Shown here piece after piece: positions 11,663 through 24,650 of a stretch of DNA of 64,000 nucleotides. The stretch is from Leptasterias polaris (lineage: Eukaryota; Echinodermata; Asteroidea; Forcipulatida; Asteriidae). Positions within the stretch are counted from its first letter, which is position 1. Each line of letters begins with the position of its first letter. Both the position numbers and the translations under genes were made by a program. A model generated the notes under the pieces. The model was not told where the DNA came from. It searched no databases and was given only the letters and a program-made list of their open reading frames with translations. The stretch is taken from NCBI GenBank assembly GCA_037783415.1, contig JAZGTN010000015.1, positions 2,108,001 to 2,172,000 on the forward strand, in the 5' to 3' direction.

Positions 11663-12039
11663 TGACAAGTCCAGCAAACTTGAGTTTTTCAATTGAATAA
11701 CAATAACTCACTGTGTAATATCTTGAACGGAAACAAACTTTGTTCAATTGTTGACTTCGATTCTGATAAATACCTTTCAATTCTGTTGAGTAATGAAGTA
11801 CCGGTACTCAATACCCCAAAGATGAGTTCAATCTTCTCCTACATGTCTTAATGCTTGTTCAAATAAAAACATTTAACTGTGTCAAGATTTTTTTTCCTCA
11901 TTTTGATTCTGGTCTTGTAAGATAAATTTCTGTTCCACTAAACATTTCGAGCTACAAGCCCTATGCTCTTGTGGATTTTTCTCTCCGAATTTGGGCCCTG
12001 TTAGTGTGTAGAATTCCGTGAAACTTAACCCCTGCACTA

Positions 12040-12140
12040 ACTGTTGTCTGGAGAAGATTTTCTTAAAATATAATCTGCAAAAATTAGTTAGTGGCTTGAC
12101 GTTTCGACCCTAGCAAAGTCTTTCTCGATAGCTAAAACGA
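12040..12140 (-). repeat. GTCGAAACGTCAAGCC repeat fragment
   Basis: On the minus strand, GAGAAAGACTTTGCTAGG then GTCGAAACGTCAAGCC. This belongs to the same broad group of short hairpin-forming repeats as those near 43066-43145 and 57510-57560. Confidence 0.4.
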
Positions 12141-12289
12141 TATTTAATCTGAACACTTTTACTTTCATGAAGGAAGGCATAATAATACCATGTAAAATGT
12201 TGCGGAAGATGTCTACTGAGCAAGGGATTTCAAAGCACAAAGCAGAATGAAGCATGAATTTCATGGTCAGAGTGTTAACATGGGCCTAC

Positions 12290-12361
12290 CTGTAAGCTAA
12301 CAGCAAGCTGCCTGAAGTAGAAGAGGTCTAGGTCCTCCACTATGTCTCGCGTGTTGTCCAT
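12290..12361 (-). CDS. RTKN: Rhotekin alternative first coding exon
   Basis: This encodes 24 residues, MDNTRDIVEDLDLF and then YFRQLAVSLQ, and ends in TTACAG before GTAGGC. It leaves in phase 0, exactly matching the phase-0 acceptor of the 4075-4345 exon. The joined protein reads ...AVSLQ-DFELQKKID. A vertebrate rhotekin isoform begins with a similar short peptide (M-D-R-.-I-.-EDLN-.-.Y-RQ-A-SL) directly before the HR1 domain, so this is the conserved short-isoform start. The reading frame is open further upstream, but the ATG at 12359-12361 matches the family start. The promoter would lie just right of it, about 12400-12900, where I see no clear core element. Confidence 0.85.
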
Positions 12362-12399
12362 GTTCTTGCATCCTGACCAAAGCCGCATTTGTGCAGATG

Positions 12400-13925
12400 G
12401 TTCCTTGGCGATGGAAGCCAAGGCGACAGAAGCAGAAGAAGCAGAAATAAATGGAAACAGAGAGAAAAAAAGGGGTTGGGCTAAATGACAAAATGGAACA
12501 GCTGTGACTTTGACGGCAAGGAAAAAGGTGCAAGGGTTTCTTTGGCTGTCGGTGCGAGTGAGTGAAGGTGAACAACTAATGAGAAAAGTTTGAACTCTGA
12601 CACCTCTCAAAGTACATGGGATATGAGGAGCTTTAAGTTCATCAGAATCCCAGAATCAAGGTGTTATGAGATTTGCGATGAAGCGTTAGCACTGTACTAT
12701 ATGGGTCCTGAAACGTGGAAATTAAATCAGTGATGCCTCAATACACAGTCCCTCAGATCTCATTCCGCGATTCAACAGAGTGTAAGTTCCTCGATGATGA
12801 TACCCTCCTGTATTTAAGTTCCACTATTCCAGACCATCAGCCACCTGAACGAAAGCGAGCGACTGCCGACTGTAATATGAAAGTCAGTTTGAAGTTGGTG
12901 TCCTATTTATGAGAGCTCAAGTAGCTGCGGTGAGATAAGCTCCTAGCTGCTGGAACAACCAATTTGTCCTTCCTGTTAGGATGCCTGGCTCACCAACTCT
13001 ATATTAGACTGGCCCAACAGGAATCAAACGTCATGTTTGACAAAACCTTGATTTTCAAGCTCTATTCCAAAAGAAAACTAAAAATAACCCTGCCTCCTTA
13101 CCTAATCCGGATACTGAAAAAAGAGGGGGCACACATATGGCATTTCTCTAATATCAAAGGTCATTAAATCAAAGTTCACGGTTATATTTCATTGTGGTGA
13201 CTAAAGATTCTCACTGGATGATTGCCACCATGAGACTTGTACAAATCTAAATTTCTTTTCGGAGGGGACAAAAAGAAGTGGCTCTTTTTCGGATGGAAAG
13301 GAATTATGTTCCCAGCGGCAGGATATTGGAGTTAAAATCGAAGCTTGGTATTGAGGGGTTGATTGATAGGGGATGAAGGCGAAAAGGAATTGCTTCGTCA
13401 AACTTAATTTATCTTTCAGTTAGGTATCTAAAGATGTTTAATTGACTTTCATTTACATGCTATTATGTTAGGGGTGATTTGGGGGTTATAGTTCAGGGAT
13501 AGTGAAAATATTTTGAGTGACACACAAATTGCTCTTGGGTGTGCCTTGGGGGGGGGTGTGAGGCGAAATTGCTGTATTAAAGGTTTTAAGTGATTATTAA
13601 TGCATTGTGTTTGAGCAGTGAGGCCATCTTCACAACAATGCAATAAGCTGCTTTAGCAGTGAAGCACAACAACTACATGTAGCAAAGCACAACAAAATTG
13701 TGGTTACCATCCAAAATACTATGCCACTTGTACCATTTATGACTGGTTTCCTGCTAATCTCTGCTCGCAGGAATTTGTTTCGCAATATTTTCTGCTTTTA
13801 AAAGCAACTCTTAAAGAACTTTGGCCCTAATGTTTCAAAAAAAACCGAAAACAAAAAAATTATCCAACAACTCCACTAACTCACAGGAATTAAGTTCCAC
13901 TAAAAATTTATGATAAACTTCATAA
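12400..13925. other. Region upstream of the short-isoform exon
   Basis: No further exon can be supported. Open frames at 12715-12912 and 13201-13643 show no recognisable domain. The stretch probably holds the promoter and 5' leader of the short rhotekin isoform. Confidence 0.4.
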
Positions 13926-13927
13926 TC

Positions 13928-14077
13928 CAGTGAACGATTTCCCTTGTAAAGCGAGCAAATTGTATCAGTCGCTACTCAAAAATCAGGAGTTGCTACTCAA
14001 TTAGCACTCAGTGTGCACAAAACATGTTCAGTTTGAATATTGTGCAATGCAAAATTGCTGGATGAAATCGTTCCCTG
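13928..14077 (-). mobile_element. hAT-like MITE (copy 2)
   Basis: Same element as at 9394-9558 but inverted: it starts CAGTGAACGATTTCCC and ends GAAATCGTTCCCTG, with GTTGCTACTCAA and TGTGCACAAAACATG inside. Confidence 0.7.
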
Positions 14078-14454
14078 TAATCTCAAAGGTAGTTCATATT
14101 CACTTGACCTTTACAGTGGAATCCAACGGGTTACACCCATGGGACAAGAACAGGAAGTTCACCAAATACTGCGAAGTAAAAAAGATTCAATTCCAAAACG
14201 GAAGTTAGCTTTAGAAGAGTTTGAATTAAACCCAACGAGTATTCAAATGTAATCTGATATAAGAAGAGGGTGGGTCTACATATAAACTTCACAACAAGGT
14301 AGTTTTACGGATTTGTCCGGTATCGAATGAACATTTTTTTAACTTTGTTATTTCCCTGTAGGAAATTCATGACCTGAACAAAAGTTTGTTCACAGTTTAC
14401 AATCATTCTTTTGCAATAATACATCTGTGTACTGTGTACTACATTACAGTAAAT

Positions 14455-14790
14455 TCAATTCAATTCAATTCAATTCAATTCACATTTATTTCCACTAACA
14501 TATTTCCACAATTACAGAACTACATTGTAAAATGCAATAATATAAAAGACAGAATAAGAATTAAGAATAAACTAGTGGGAAAGCGCATGGAGGCAAGGCC
14601 CAAAATAAGCCAGGTAGCTTGTAGCGGCTTGCCTTTACATAACAAAATACATAAACTAAGGGTACATGCTTAGGACAATACAAAGACGAAACAAACAGAC
14701 AGACAGACAGACACACGAACAAACTACTGGAGAAAATGACAATGACAAAGTATGCAAAAACTTAAAGGAGAAGAACGGTATAGTAACTAT
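14455..14790 (-). mobile_element. Reversed LINE-like 3' tail with AATTC microsatellite
   Basis: Five or six copies of AATTC near 14453-14480 are followed by ACATTTATTTCC and about 300 bases of AC-rich sequence. On the minus strand this reads as a 3' untranslated region ending in a GAATT repeat, as in CR1/L2-type retrotransposons. There is no coding part. An AGAC microsatellite lies at about 14695-14715. Confidence 0.45.
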
Positions 14791-15109
14791 GTTACATACT
14801 GGGAAATAAGGAACTTTAAATGATGGTTTTATTTTTCACAATTCCAAGAACTGTTCCGTTTTTATTTTTGATAACAACAGGCATGATATTAGTCCTTGGA
14901 AAACAAAATAGGAACATTTTATTGAGTACAAGGGCTGACCTACATGTACTATACATGTACACGTCATGGAATAGGCTTTAGAAAACTTTTTAGGCAAATA
15001 ACAATTTTTCTGATTTTCCAAGGGCAAAACAAAAATCGGAAATCAGACTAAAGTAGGAAGAAAATCATGCCTGTAACATGTTGGATGTTAAACATGCTTT
15101 AGCACATTT

Positions 15110-15440
15110 AGTGGCGTGTCAGGGTCAAACGGTCAAGGCACTGGGACTCAAGCTCTGATGTTTCTGATCAGCAGAGTGTGGGTTGCATTATTACTTGGTC
15201 CTTCGGACTGGTCGTAAAGCCGTTGGTCCCGTGAGTTGTGTAATGCACAAAAAAGAACCCAGTACATTTAGCTTTAAGAAAAGATGTTCGACTTTGGCAT
15301 GGTCTGCATTAAGTTTGTACCACAGCACCCTGGAAACTGTTACAAGGTGTTCTACATGGGGTGTATGTAAAGTATTTAGAACTGGTGTAATAGGCTATAA
15401 ATACATGAATTCCAAACTCTCTGCATGTCTGTAGCTTTGG
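15110..15440 (+). mobile_element. tRNA-headed SINE, diverged copy
   Basis: It has a Leu/Ser-tRNA-like head remnant (GGTCAAGGCACTGGGACTCA, GCAGAGTGTGGGTTGCA) and then the SINE body CCTTCGGACTGGTCGTAAAG and TGTGTAATGCACAAAAAAGA. The B box is damaged, so it is an old copy. Confidence 0.65.
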
Positions 15441-17780
15441 GATGCCCTTGCGGAATGAAAAGTGCTAATATCAGTACTGAGTCTAATTATTGTTATTAAA
15501 TTAAACAATGGTTTCAACATAAAGAAGACCTAATTGGAAGGGGAAGGGGGAAGGGAGAAGGAGGGGGAGAGGATGGGAGAGGTTAAGTGGGGAAGGGGGA
15601 GGTAATTCTTGATATACTGTAACAATTGGGAGCTAAATTTAAATAACTTAGAATCCTTGATTGTAAAGGTCCTTGACAATTGACAACACATGCTTATTTT
15701 TCAGTTTTACCTTCAACCAACCAGCATTCCAGCCTTCACTTGTTCAACCAATGTGCGTCATTTGATGTCTAATGAGACTTTATTTACAAATCAGCCCTAA
15801 CTAATAAGTAATGCAACCTTCTTATTTCTGTTTGTTTCCTCGTTGGCAGTGATCAACAACATGTTCTTGTTTCTGTCTATTGTTGATACATCAACAGTTA
15901 CAGTAGGGCTCGAATTTTACACTGGACCACAGGCCCGAGGCCAGTAATTTTAGTGTTGGGCCAGTAAACTTTTATGACCTAACAAGTCCGATGGTCTTGT
16001 GTTTTTAAATTGAATAACACTAACAGAAACAAATTATAATCAAGTGTTGACTTTGGGTCTGATAAATTATCTTTCAATTCTATGAGTAATCAAGTATACT
16101 CAGATTCTCTTACTTGTCTCAGTTCGGGTTCATATAAAAGCAGTCAAATGAATGTTAAACTGTGTCAGTAATTGTTTATTTTCACATTTTGAATCTGGTC
16201 TTGTAAAAAAATGTCTTGTCCAGTAAAGATTTTGAGCTACAAGCCCTGTAGTCTTGCGGATTTTCTACCCAAATTCAAGCCATGAGTTAAGATGGTCATA
16301 CTGGTTGTATTCGACACTGGTCCCACAAAGTGACCAATCTGTCTAAATTTTGCATATCAGTTTCTGAACAATTCGTCATTGCCTCGACGAACTGACACAC
16401 ATATAGACCTATACCAGTAAAAAGTAGCCATCGGAGAAAATGGCGTTTAAAGTTAAATGCTTTTAAGTCATGTAAATCCCCCCCCCCTCGAGTTCAGTGC
16501 AAAGTTCATTTTCGTTCATTTTCATTCAATCAGAAAGCTTGCTTGCTAAAAGTTCACAGAGGAAATTAAGTCTGCACATTCAGACCCTCAACTCCCAGCA
16601 TCGGGTTGAGGCCTTTCTCTATGGTTGAGGCATGTACTATACCTTGAGGCCACTTGTCAACCCAGGCCAGTATGACCTCACTCTGACCTTTAGTGTTTCC
16701 TCAGCGTCAAAGGATGATGTAAATTAAAACCTCTTGGGGTGGTCCCTTCTCTTTATTTCTGATCTGTCCTTAATTTTTCGCAAAGCTCTTGCTGGGTCAA
16801 TTTACACTCAGTGATTGGTAGTTTTTTCCTCACTATTATCAAGGGAAACTTAATGTCTACTGAAACATTACAAGGGGCACCAAGGCAAGGACCAGGGGCA
16901 CAGAGGTGCTTGCCTCCATGAAGTATTCGACCTGCATTCACCTTCTTAACCTTGGGATAAAAAGGGTGAATTTGTAAATACACTTTTAGTTTCTCTTTGG
17001 TCAAATATTAGGAACAATCCAGACTTTGGTCTTACATCTAAAAACACACTTGAAATCCAATATTAGGCCCCCTAAAGAATTCTAGAAACAACCATTAAGA
17101 TTAAGTTGTGCTTTCATTTATTGTTTAGCGAATTTTTATTTTTACGAGACAGTGTGTTATGTACTGTCATTTGTGTGTTTGTAGGCGCTTGGAGACCGGA
17201 AGTGGTATACAATTACATGTGTGTACGCACAGTCGCATACAGGACGTTCTGGACATGACGTCACTCGCTGGCCCAAGACCTTGAGGCTCAAGGGGGATTT
17301 TTTTAGAGCGTTCCTGCGTGATTTTTTATTATTTTTTATATTACATATATTTTACGACAGTATAGATATGTTAACAATGTGTATGAACTACATTGTAACA
17401 TCATTACAATGCTTTGAAATGAATTACAACGGCTGGGCTTTCTGGGATCCTTTTAAACAGTTCCCTATGAAATATTTCTCTTGAAAAATGTTGTTTTGAC
17501 TGTTGTCATGAACTGCAACTTTCCACAAGTCTCACAACAACAATCTCGCAGACATTGCTTGTCAGTATCACATTTCACGAACGTAATGGGGAAGTTTGAT
17601 GACATTCAAAAAATCTAGAATCAAAATCACACATATTTACATGTTTTTTTTGTTACTTTGCAGTGACTAGCCAGCAAGTTAGCTTGTCAATTTTAGTCTA
17701 CCAGCTTTATGGTGCACAGCACTGAATCACAGTCAGATCAGGGTTGGCCCTTAATGACTGGCCAACAGGACTAGTTATCT
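15441..17780. other. Rhotekin intron with repeat fragments
   Basis: A purine-rich GGGGAAGG-type tract lies at 15538-15603. Bases 15905-16265 are a diverged copy of the GGCCAGTAATTTTAG / GCTACAAGCCCTG repeat also present around 10960-11960. Bases 16855-16925 hold a short repeat (ACAAGGGGCACCAAGGCAAG) that recurs at 38570-38640. No exon seen. Confidence 0.45.
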
Positions 17781-18015
17781 TGTCATTTTACTCAAGTCCA
17801 TTGGCTTCTTCACTAGTCAATCTTTCAAATGAAAGAGGGATGCTTTTCAACACTGAATTAGCCAGCCGGACCACTTGGCGAGAATTCTGACTGGTCCTCA
17901 GGTGTTTTAACTGGTATTCGGCCAGTGGACCACTGTGTAAGTGAGAAGCCTGCAGATCACATGGCCAGAGAGATTTTTGACCAGTTCTCAGGCAATGGCC
18001 AGTGGACCACACTGT
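17660..18015 (-). repeat. Dispersed GGCCAGTGGACCAC repeat
   Basis: About 350 bases containing GACTGGTCCTCAGGTGTTTT and AACTGGTATTCGGCCAGTGG. Close relatives lie at 58690-58870, with shorter pieces at 6400-6510 and 28915-29000. The 17788-18012 open frame is part of this repeat and is not a gene. Confidence 0.6.
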
Positions 18016-20850
18016 AGTATGGGTGAATGCTGATACACATTAATGTACTTTTCAAAACTGCATGCAAGTAAACATTGATAATTTGTTTAGTTGTAATGAT
18101 AAACAGGCCTGGTACTTATGAGGCAATGAAGGATTACCCCTGGCCATTGCCTAAGGGCACTTTGAAATGTTCCCAATAGAAATTCACAATTTCCTCAGTC
18201 ATAGAGTTGCCCTTTACCAAGGAGAAAATGCCTCGGTGCCCTTGCCAGAAAAACGAAACATCAGACGTGGATAAATCTTAAGTCAAGGTTTGAGTAATTC
18301 CATTGGTAGTTTTTCAAATGGTACTTACATCATTTAGAGGAGTTCATCTCAAAAGACAAACACAAATTGAGCAACGAAACCACCATCAATCAACAAACGA
18401 CGCAGTCAAGATCTTCATAAAATGTTCAGCTGTACACACATCTTCCCAAAGAAATGAATTCTATCACTCAGGACCAGAGCTGTCTGACACCCCATGCCTC
18501 CAGCCCAAGGGCGCTCTGGGTTTCACTCCACCTGGTAGGCGGTGATTTAAACAAGCCTTGTCATTGGACCATAGACTATAATATATGATTTAGTTTCCAA
18601 CACTGCATTTGATTAGATGTTGCTCTGGTATACACAAAGATCTACGTATGGATATAATCATGGAGCAATAATCAACCCCACCCCCCCCCCCCCTCATGCA
18701 TTGGAGTTAGTGCACAGCTGGACTGATTGATCAAGCAGAGGTTATTTCGGGTGTTTTGTGTGTTTGCGTAATAAGTGGTCTTTGAAGTGTACATGTACAT
18801 GTAGACCTGAGAACAAACTTTGAGAGGTTCACACAATGTAGGCACATGAAACACTTAATTACTACTCTTCGAGTTCTATCCAACAAGTTTTTTATTGCCA
18901 TTCACTTTAAGAGTGATAATATGTATACCTTCCCTTTAAATATGAACAGGAACTCTTACATGTATTATTTTGCTCCTCTGTGAAAAGGCATTACGGTAAT
19001 GTTATTCACCACTGTGAATCTTAGTGCATGTAGTGAGTTTTTTCCTGGGATCAAATCTGGTAAGCTGGTCAGGAAAGCTTGTTTCCAGGGGTTTTAGAAA
19101 GGGGCAAGGTGACTAACAGAGCAAGTTTTCACTAATTCACAAACTTAGAAATTAAAATGAACACCAAATGTGCATACGCTTTACACTCAAACCCTGCACC
19201 CCTTACTTATTTCCATATTTGGGCAAACTGTCTCGCACTGAATGTATTTATACATGCACAGACCTAAATGTGTACAATGCGAGTGTGATGACACAAACTC
19301 ACAAGGTCTATGGCTGTGCATGCATGTCTGGTGTGTGTTCTTGCCAGGGGTTCCCAGCTAACATGACCCCATTCTGACCTGGTTCAGGCCTGGATTTACA
19401 CAGAGACCATGGCCTCCCTTGCCTTGATCTTAGCCTTGGTGCCCCTTTTAAAAGTTTCCCATAGACTTGAAGATTTTCCAATTGAAGAGCTCTTTGCAAA
19501 GTAGAAATGGCCTAGCCCTCCCTCTCAAAGATGAAATTCTAGGCTTGCTTATTTTTATTCTTTTCTCTTCAAGTGCCTTAATTGTTATAAAACATTTCCA
19601 AGTGACGTTCTGATTTTTCAAGTTTTCCCATCATCAGAAATGATATTTGGTCCTTGGAAATAAGAAGGACAATTTTATTGAGCACAATTCGTCTAATGTT
19701 TTAATACGTTATCCAGTTGGGTGTTTAAGTAGGTCATCTCACTTTTTAGGTTTCACGAAGAGACGGGCATCTTTGACTAATTACTATTATGGCAATTAGC
19801 CAATATATCTTTAGAAATTAGTTTGTCAATGGAGAAGTTAAACTTATACAGAATCATACGAGATGTTTACAAGGTTTTAGCCAGGATTTGGTAAAAGGGT
19901 GTCCAAATCTGCTGGAAATTTAAAAACTGGGTGTCCAAATTGTTCACTTACAATACATTTACATGTAAATGACAGATGAAACAGGGTGTCCAAATTTAAA
20001 ACAGGGCGTCCAAAAGACACCCAGACACCCCTCTGGCTAACACTATGGATGTTTATGACTGCAAACCGTGGCTTTAGTATTGCAGATTTTGCAGTTTTAA
20101 GCCAAGCATAGCGTAAAATGGTTATCTCAATCAAGCGTTTGGACATGCCCGTCCCTTCGTGAAAACGGTGACGAATTTAGGGCCGACCTACGTGTACGTA
20201 CTTGCTCATAATCATGGTGTAGACTTTCTTAGACTTTTCAGGCTACTTAATCTTTTCTGATTTTTCCCTGGGCAAAAAATCAGAAATCAGACTTAAGTAC
20301 ATGTAGGAAGAATAACGTTTCCATCATCAATACCGGCATTATTAACTCTACTGTCCCTTTCAAAAAGCAACCTTGAACCGTATTCCTTTCGCCATACTTG
20401 AATCTACTCTATTTCTCGACTCCAATGCTCAAATTGACACATTTTTACTGGTAGATTGCATGTGGAGAAGGCATTAGTATCCCCAGTGGCCACACATGGG
20501 GCTAATATCTGGACTTGGGATTCAAATAATGGTCGCACTTGAGACCTGTCTACTACTACACTAATCTATGCTCCATGGTCTATGGCATGGTATTATCAGA
20601 AGAGTAGGGACAGACTAAGAGCAAAGGAACACAAAAGGAACAATGCTGTCCTCACTTTGGAATTCTTTGTATTTTTGTGTCCTCACTTGTTTTCATGCGC
20701 TTACTATGGAGATTGTTAGGTAAGAGGGACAAAGGAAAGTCCTCACATTGATAGCAATAAATAGATAGTCTGGGCACTTGTAAACTGTGTACAACCCACA
20801 AAATAGTAGTCTTGCCAAAGAGATACATGTAATACTTTTTGTCTAGTCAT
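18016..20850. other. Rhotekin intron, repeat fragments only
   Basis: Poly-C occurs at about 18676-18692. Bases 18880-18945 are an end fragment of the GTATACCTTCCCTTTAAA MITE family seen at 31045, 39600 and 42190. Bases 19370-19550 are the GAAATTC / CAAAGATGAAATTC repeat. Bases 19895-20048 carry a GGGTGTCCAAATTTAAAACA block repeated almost exactly at 50234-50338. No exon seen. Confidence 0.45.
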
Positions 20851-20855
20851 CACCC

Positions 20856-21285
20856 ATGTGGGGAATTTTGAGCTTCGTCTACAAGTGCCTAAACGATCTG
20901 GGCCCAGCATATTTAAAACCGTGCTTGGTTTTGTATACCCCAGGAAGAGATGGCTTGCGGTCATCAAAAGACACTACCCGGCTCGTCGAACACAAAATTC
21001 ATTACAGATCTCTTGCATCAGCTGCTGAAAAAACATTCTCTTTTGTCGCCCCTAAACTTTGGAATAGTCTCCCTTGATCTCTGCGCTCTGCCGATTCACT
21101 TCACATTTTCAAGAAGCATCTGAAGTCGCACCTATTCCCACAATGATTGGTTGTTTGTTTTCCTACTTTGCCATTTCGCATCATCGTTATGCTATGTATT
21201 TGCTGTGTATCATCACAAACCGCTGTGATCTTGATGAAATGGCGGTATATAAAACATTGTTGTATGTATGTATGTATGAATGACA
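20856..21285 (+). pseudogene. Non-LTR retrotransposon 3' end (reverse transcriptase C-terminus)
   Basis: The plus-strand frame from about 20860 gives ILSFVYKCLNDLGPAYLKP, then FVAPKLWNSLP, and after an in-frame stop at 21077 FKKHLKSHLFPQ. This is the characteristic C-terminal signature of jockey/CR1-type reverse transcriptase ORF2 proteins (K-L-.-AP-.Y, A.P.LWN.LP, FK..LK.HLF). The rest of ORF2 is absent, so the copy is 5'-truncated. The insertion ends in a TGTA microsatellite (about 21260-21282) after GCGGTATATAAAACA, a typical 3' tail for the group. Non-functional. Confidence 0.85.
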
Positions 21286-22029
21286 AATGATACATTTCCA
21301 GGGGCATGGAGGCAATTGTTGCCTCCGCTGCCTCTGTGAAGTTTTAAGAAGAGTATCAACTTGATCAGGGCTCAATTTCATGAAGCCTGTAAGCAGATGT
21401 TTTCTGCTTACGGGGCGGCCATCAGCAGAATTTTTATTTCATAAACACTGAGCTATTAAACCGTAAGCACAGCAAAAGGCAAGCTATATTACAATGTAAC
21501 TTATACCAGCAGTTCTTGTAAGATGATGAGTCAATGCAACAATGTCAACGTGTCGTGCACACCAGAGCTACCAACATTTTGTCCAACAATCAGGGAGATA
21601 TTTAGAATATCATTCAAGATAATAGGGAGGAAGTTTCCATAATCAGGGAGATTTTCAAATTCGTTCACCAGAACATGGAAAGATTGGTTTTATTTCAGGA
21701 AAGTTTCTGCAGAATCAGAGATTGGCAGCTCTAAATGTAGCACACAGGCTGTCAAATCTTCTGTATCTTTATAACAATAACAATATACTCTTTTGCTTAC
21801 ACATGGTTTTTCTGCTATAGTAAGCACAGCTTGCTTACTGGCAATCATCTGATAGCGCCCTCTTTTGACTCAATTTCCTCAGGCCATGTTTTAAATACTT
21901 CTCAACGTGTTTATATCGCACATTTAAACAAAGGACAGGTGATTTCATATGTGAACTTAAATCACTGTAGCTTGCAAGCCTGAGCTGTTAACAAGGGTAT
22001 GTGAACCAGAAACACCAAGGTTAATCCCT

Positions 22030-22245
22030 ACTCTTCCACGATAAGTGTTCTGGGTTCTTTTACAGGCACTACCAATCTTAGCACACAGGACCTACATGTA
22101 CAGCTTAATTACTGTCCAATGCAATTTTAAGAAGAATCTTGCTCAAGGACACAAGTGTCACAACTGGAACTCAAACCCACACTCTGATCAAAAACACCAG
22201 AGCTCGAGTCCAGTGAACTTAACCACTCCGCCAAGACACAACAAA
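22030..22245 (-). mobile_element. tRNA-headed SINE (minus)
   Basis: Reversed SINE with the body at 22040-22150 and the head at about 22150-22245. The B-box equivalent is GGGTTTGAGTTCCAGTTGTG, and the SINE signature CTTGAGCAAGATTCTTCTT follows it. Both strongly resemble the other copies in the window but are diverged. Confidence 0.65.
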
Positions 22246-22497
22246 CACAGTAAACATGACACACAAAAACACAGCTCTACAAGCCCTGTGGTCTATGGAT
22301 TTTCCCTGCAAATTCAAACCCTGATGGACAGCTCTATTTATCATAGAGGTGCCTCTTGATTGTCTCACGTATGTCCACAGATTTTGAAGGAGCAGGTGAA
22401 AAAATGTAAGTAGCCAGTTTGTCAAAAGACTGAACTAGTGTGTAGCTCGAGTGCAAGGGCGCAGTTCGAGTGCAAGCACGAAGCCCTTATGGCGTGG

Positions 22498-22668
22498 CAG
22501 GGAATGATTTCACCCAGCAATTTTGCATAGCAAAATATTAAGAATGAACTTGTTTTGTGCACACTGAATGCTAATATTGAGTAGCAACTCCTGATTTTTG
22601 AGTAGCAACTGATTAATTTTGTGTAGCAATTTGCTCTGCTATAGGCCTACAAGGGAAATCGTTCACTG
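22498..22668 (+). mobile_element. hAT-like MITE (copy 3)
   Basis: Starts CAGGGAATGATTTCACCC and ends GAAATCGTTCACTG. It contains TTGTGTAGCAATTTGCTC and TTGAGTAGCAACTCCTG as in the other two copies. The flanks show no clear 8-bp duplication. Confidence 0.7.
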
Positions 22669-22669
22669 C

Positions 22670-23590
22670 ATGGGTCCGGGGGCAGCCCAAGGGCCTCGAA
22701 AAATGTTTGGATTCTAGATGCTCTGTGGTGCAATCTGAGCAATTTCTGGCTTAATCCAAGACCATTGAATCAAATTTTTTCTTTAAATCATCATATTTTT
22801 TGTAACATGTTTTCCATGTCATTGACAGTACTTAAGCTCGGGAAAAACTGGAGGGGTGAAAAAAAAAATTTGTGAAAAAAAGAATTAGGAAAAAAAGTTA
22901 AAAAACAAGTAGCTAGTGCTTCTTAGGACAGCTGTTGTCTCCACTCTCCAATCTTAGGTGCTCTGACCATGGAGGTAGCCACTACTGTCTCCATTGAATA
23001 GTGACCATGGGAAAAGAGGTCATGATAATGCATAATGACAGTGTGAACAGGGTTGTAGCTAGAACTTTTTGAGTGCCGGCTAATTTACAATCAAAATAGA
23101 GCGAAGCTTTTAATTTTACTGCTTTAAAAATGGATTTGTATGGGTTTTCTGAGACATGATTTTTGTAATGCATTTTAAGGTATGTAAATCTGTTATTTAA
23201 AACTTCATTACAGTTTCAATAGGCTTCAACATTTTTAGGGCAAGGCCACTTTGGTCTTGGAGCAAACAAAATTTTGGAGGGCTCTAAAGCCAGTAGATAG
23301 AGCACAAAGGCCAAACATGTTATTTTAACAAAGGCCTGAAGGCTATAAATAAACTATTAGTTGTACTCTGAAAAAAGCAATTTACCAAAAAATACTATTT
23401 TGAAAATTGGCCAGGGGTTTCCCCATGGGTGGTAATTAAACCCGATGGAACAATTTGCATGAATAAAATGTTAATAAATCATATCTTATTCAAAAACAAA
23501 CATTAAATCTAAAAGCCAGCAGATGTCAACACACTTTCCAGGTTTAAAAGAACACGAAACCCACTCCGAAGAGTCACAAAACCAGGTCAC
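22670..23590. other. Gene-free intron stretch
   Basis: Poly-A-rich sequence near 22855-22910 and no recognisable exon or element ends. Confidence 0.4.
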
Positions 23591-23599
23591 AACACCACA

Positions 23600-23780
23600 C
23601 AGACACCGCGCACGCGGCTCACTTTGGAGTAAAGCAAGAGTAAAACAATTGTATAACAATTGTATAACAACTGTAGAGGATTAGCTACAAAGACACCACG
23701 CACGCGGCTTGTCTTTTGAGTGAAGCATGCAAGAGTATTGCAAACTAAAACAATTGTGTAACAAACTGCAGAGGATTATA
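23600..23780. repeat. Two tandem ~90-bp copies
   Basis: The block from GACACCGCGCACGCGGCTCA to TGTAGAGGATTAGCT recurs as GACACCACGCACGCGGCTTG to CTGCAGAGGATTATA, giving two direct imperfect copies. No gene. Confidence 0.6.
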
Positions 23781-24114
23781 GATAAGAGTAATTGGGTCTC
23801 AATTGGAGGGTCAATCATTCTCCCTGACATGTCTGGATAGTGTCCAGCTGTCTGGGGCTAACATTAAAGAAAAGGACATCCAACTGTCGGCTTCCTTTGG
23901 GTTGAAAATGTGTTTTATTTAATCATTGACAACTAACTGGGGAAAAACAAGTTTACCGTTCAAACTGAACAAGCGATCGACTGTGTAAAAGAGGTAGTTC
24001 ATTTTATTGTAACTTTGTTGCATTTTGTGCCGGTCGGTAGGATGTTCATCTAGTCTGTGTGGCGGTTGGCAATAGCAAATGCCGGTTACACCCGACTGGC
24101 GCCGACCAGCTACA

Positions 24115-24650
24115 ACGCTGAGTGTGAAGTACATTCCTATTGTGTCCACACACACTAGGCCATCCTGAGAAAAGGCTAATCAGCTAATTACATGTATTAA
24201 CATTGTCATGATGATGATGGGGCCTGAGTGGCTGACCACAGAGAATGGGACCTTTCTCTAATGATGGCTCAGCTCTAAAAACCACAATCTAATAATGGAC
24301 AAAGAGTAGCATTTGGTGTTCCATATGGGGCATGGTTTACCCCCACCCCCTCCTATTGTGTTTTCATTGTGTTCTGTGAATCTCAGGAGTTCTTTAGAGT
24401 ATTTCAGGGGGGGGGGTGGTTCTTCTGTACAAGATGAAAAGAGTGTGTGGGAACATTAGGCATGGTGTTATGGAGATAGACAAAAATGACTTAATGAGAG
24501 TGTGAAGTACAATCAAACTGTGTTCACACAAACTTGGCAATCTTGAGAAAGGGCTAATCAGCTAATAAGTATCATTGATGATGGGGCTGAGTGGGCCCTT
24601 TCTCTCAGATAGGCTCAGCCTGTGGTTGGCTCTAAAACCACAATCCACTG
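24115..24650. repeat. Direct duplication of a ~150-bp segment
   Basis: Bases about 24118-24290 and 24497-24650 share GAGTGTGAAGTACA, GGCTAATCAGCTAAT, GATGATGGGG-CTGAGTGG and TCTAAAA-CCACAATC in the same order and direction, with a GGGGGGGGG tract between. This looks like an old local duplication. Confidence 0.6.

Noticed and set aside
14040..14252. Two overlapping plus-strand frames
   Set aside because: They begin inside a hAT-like MITE and show no family resemblance.
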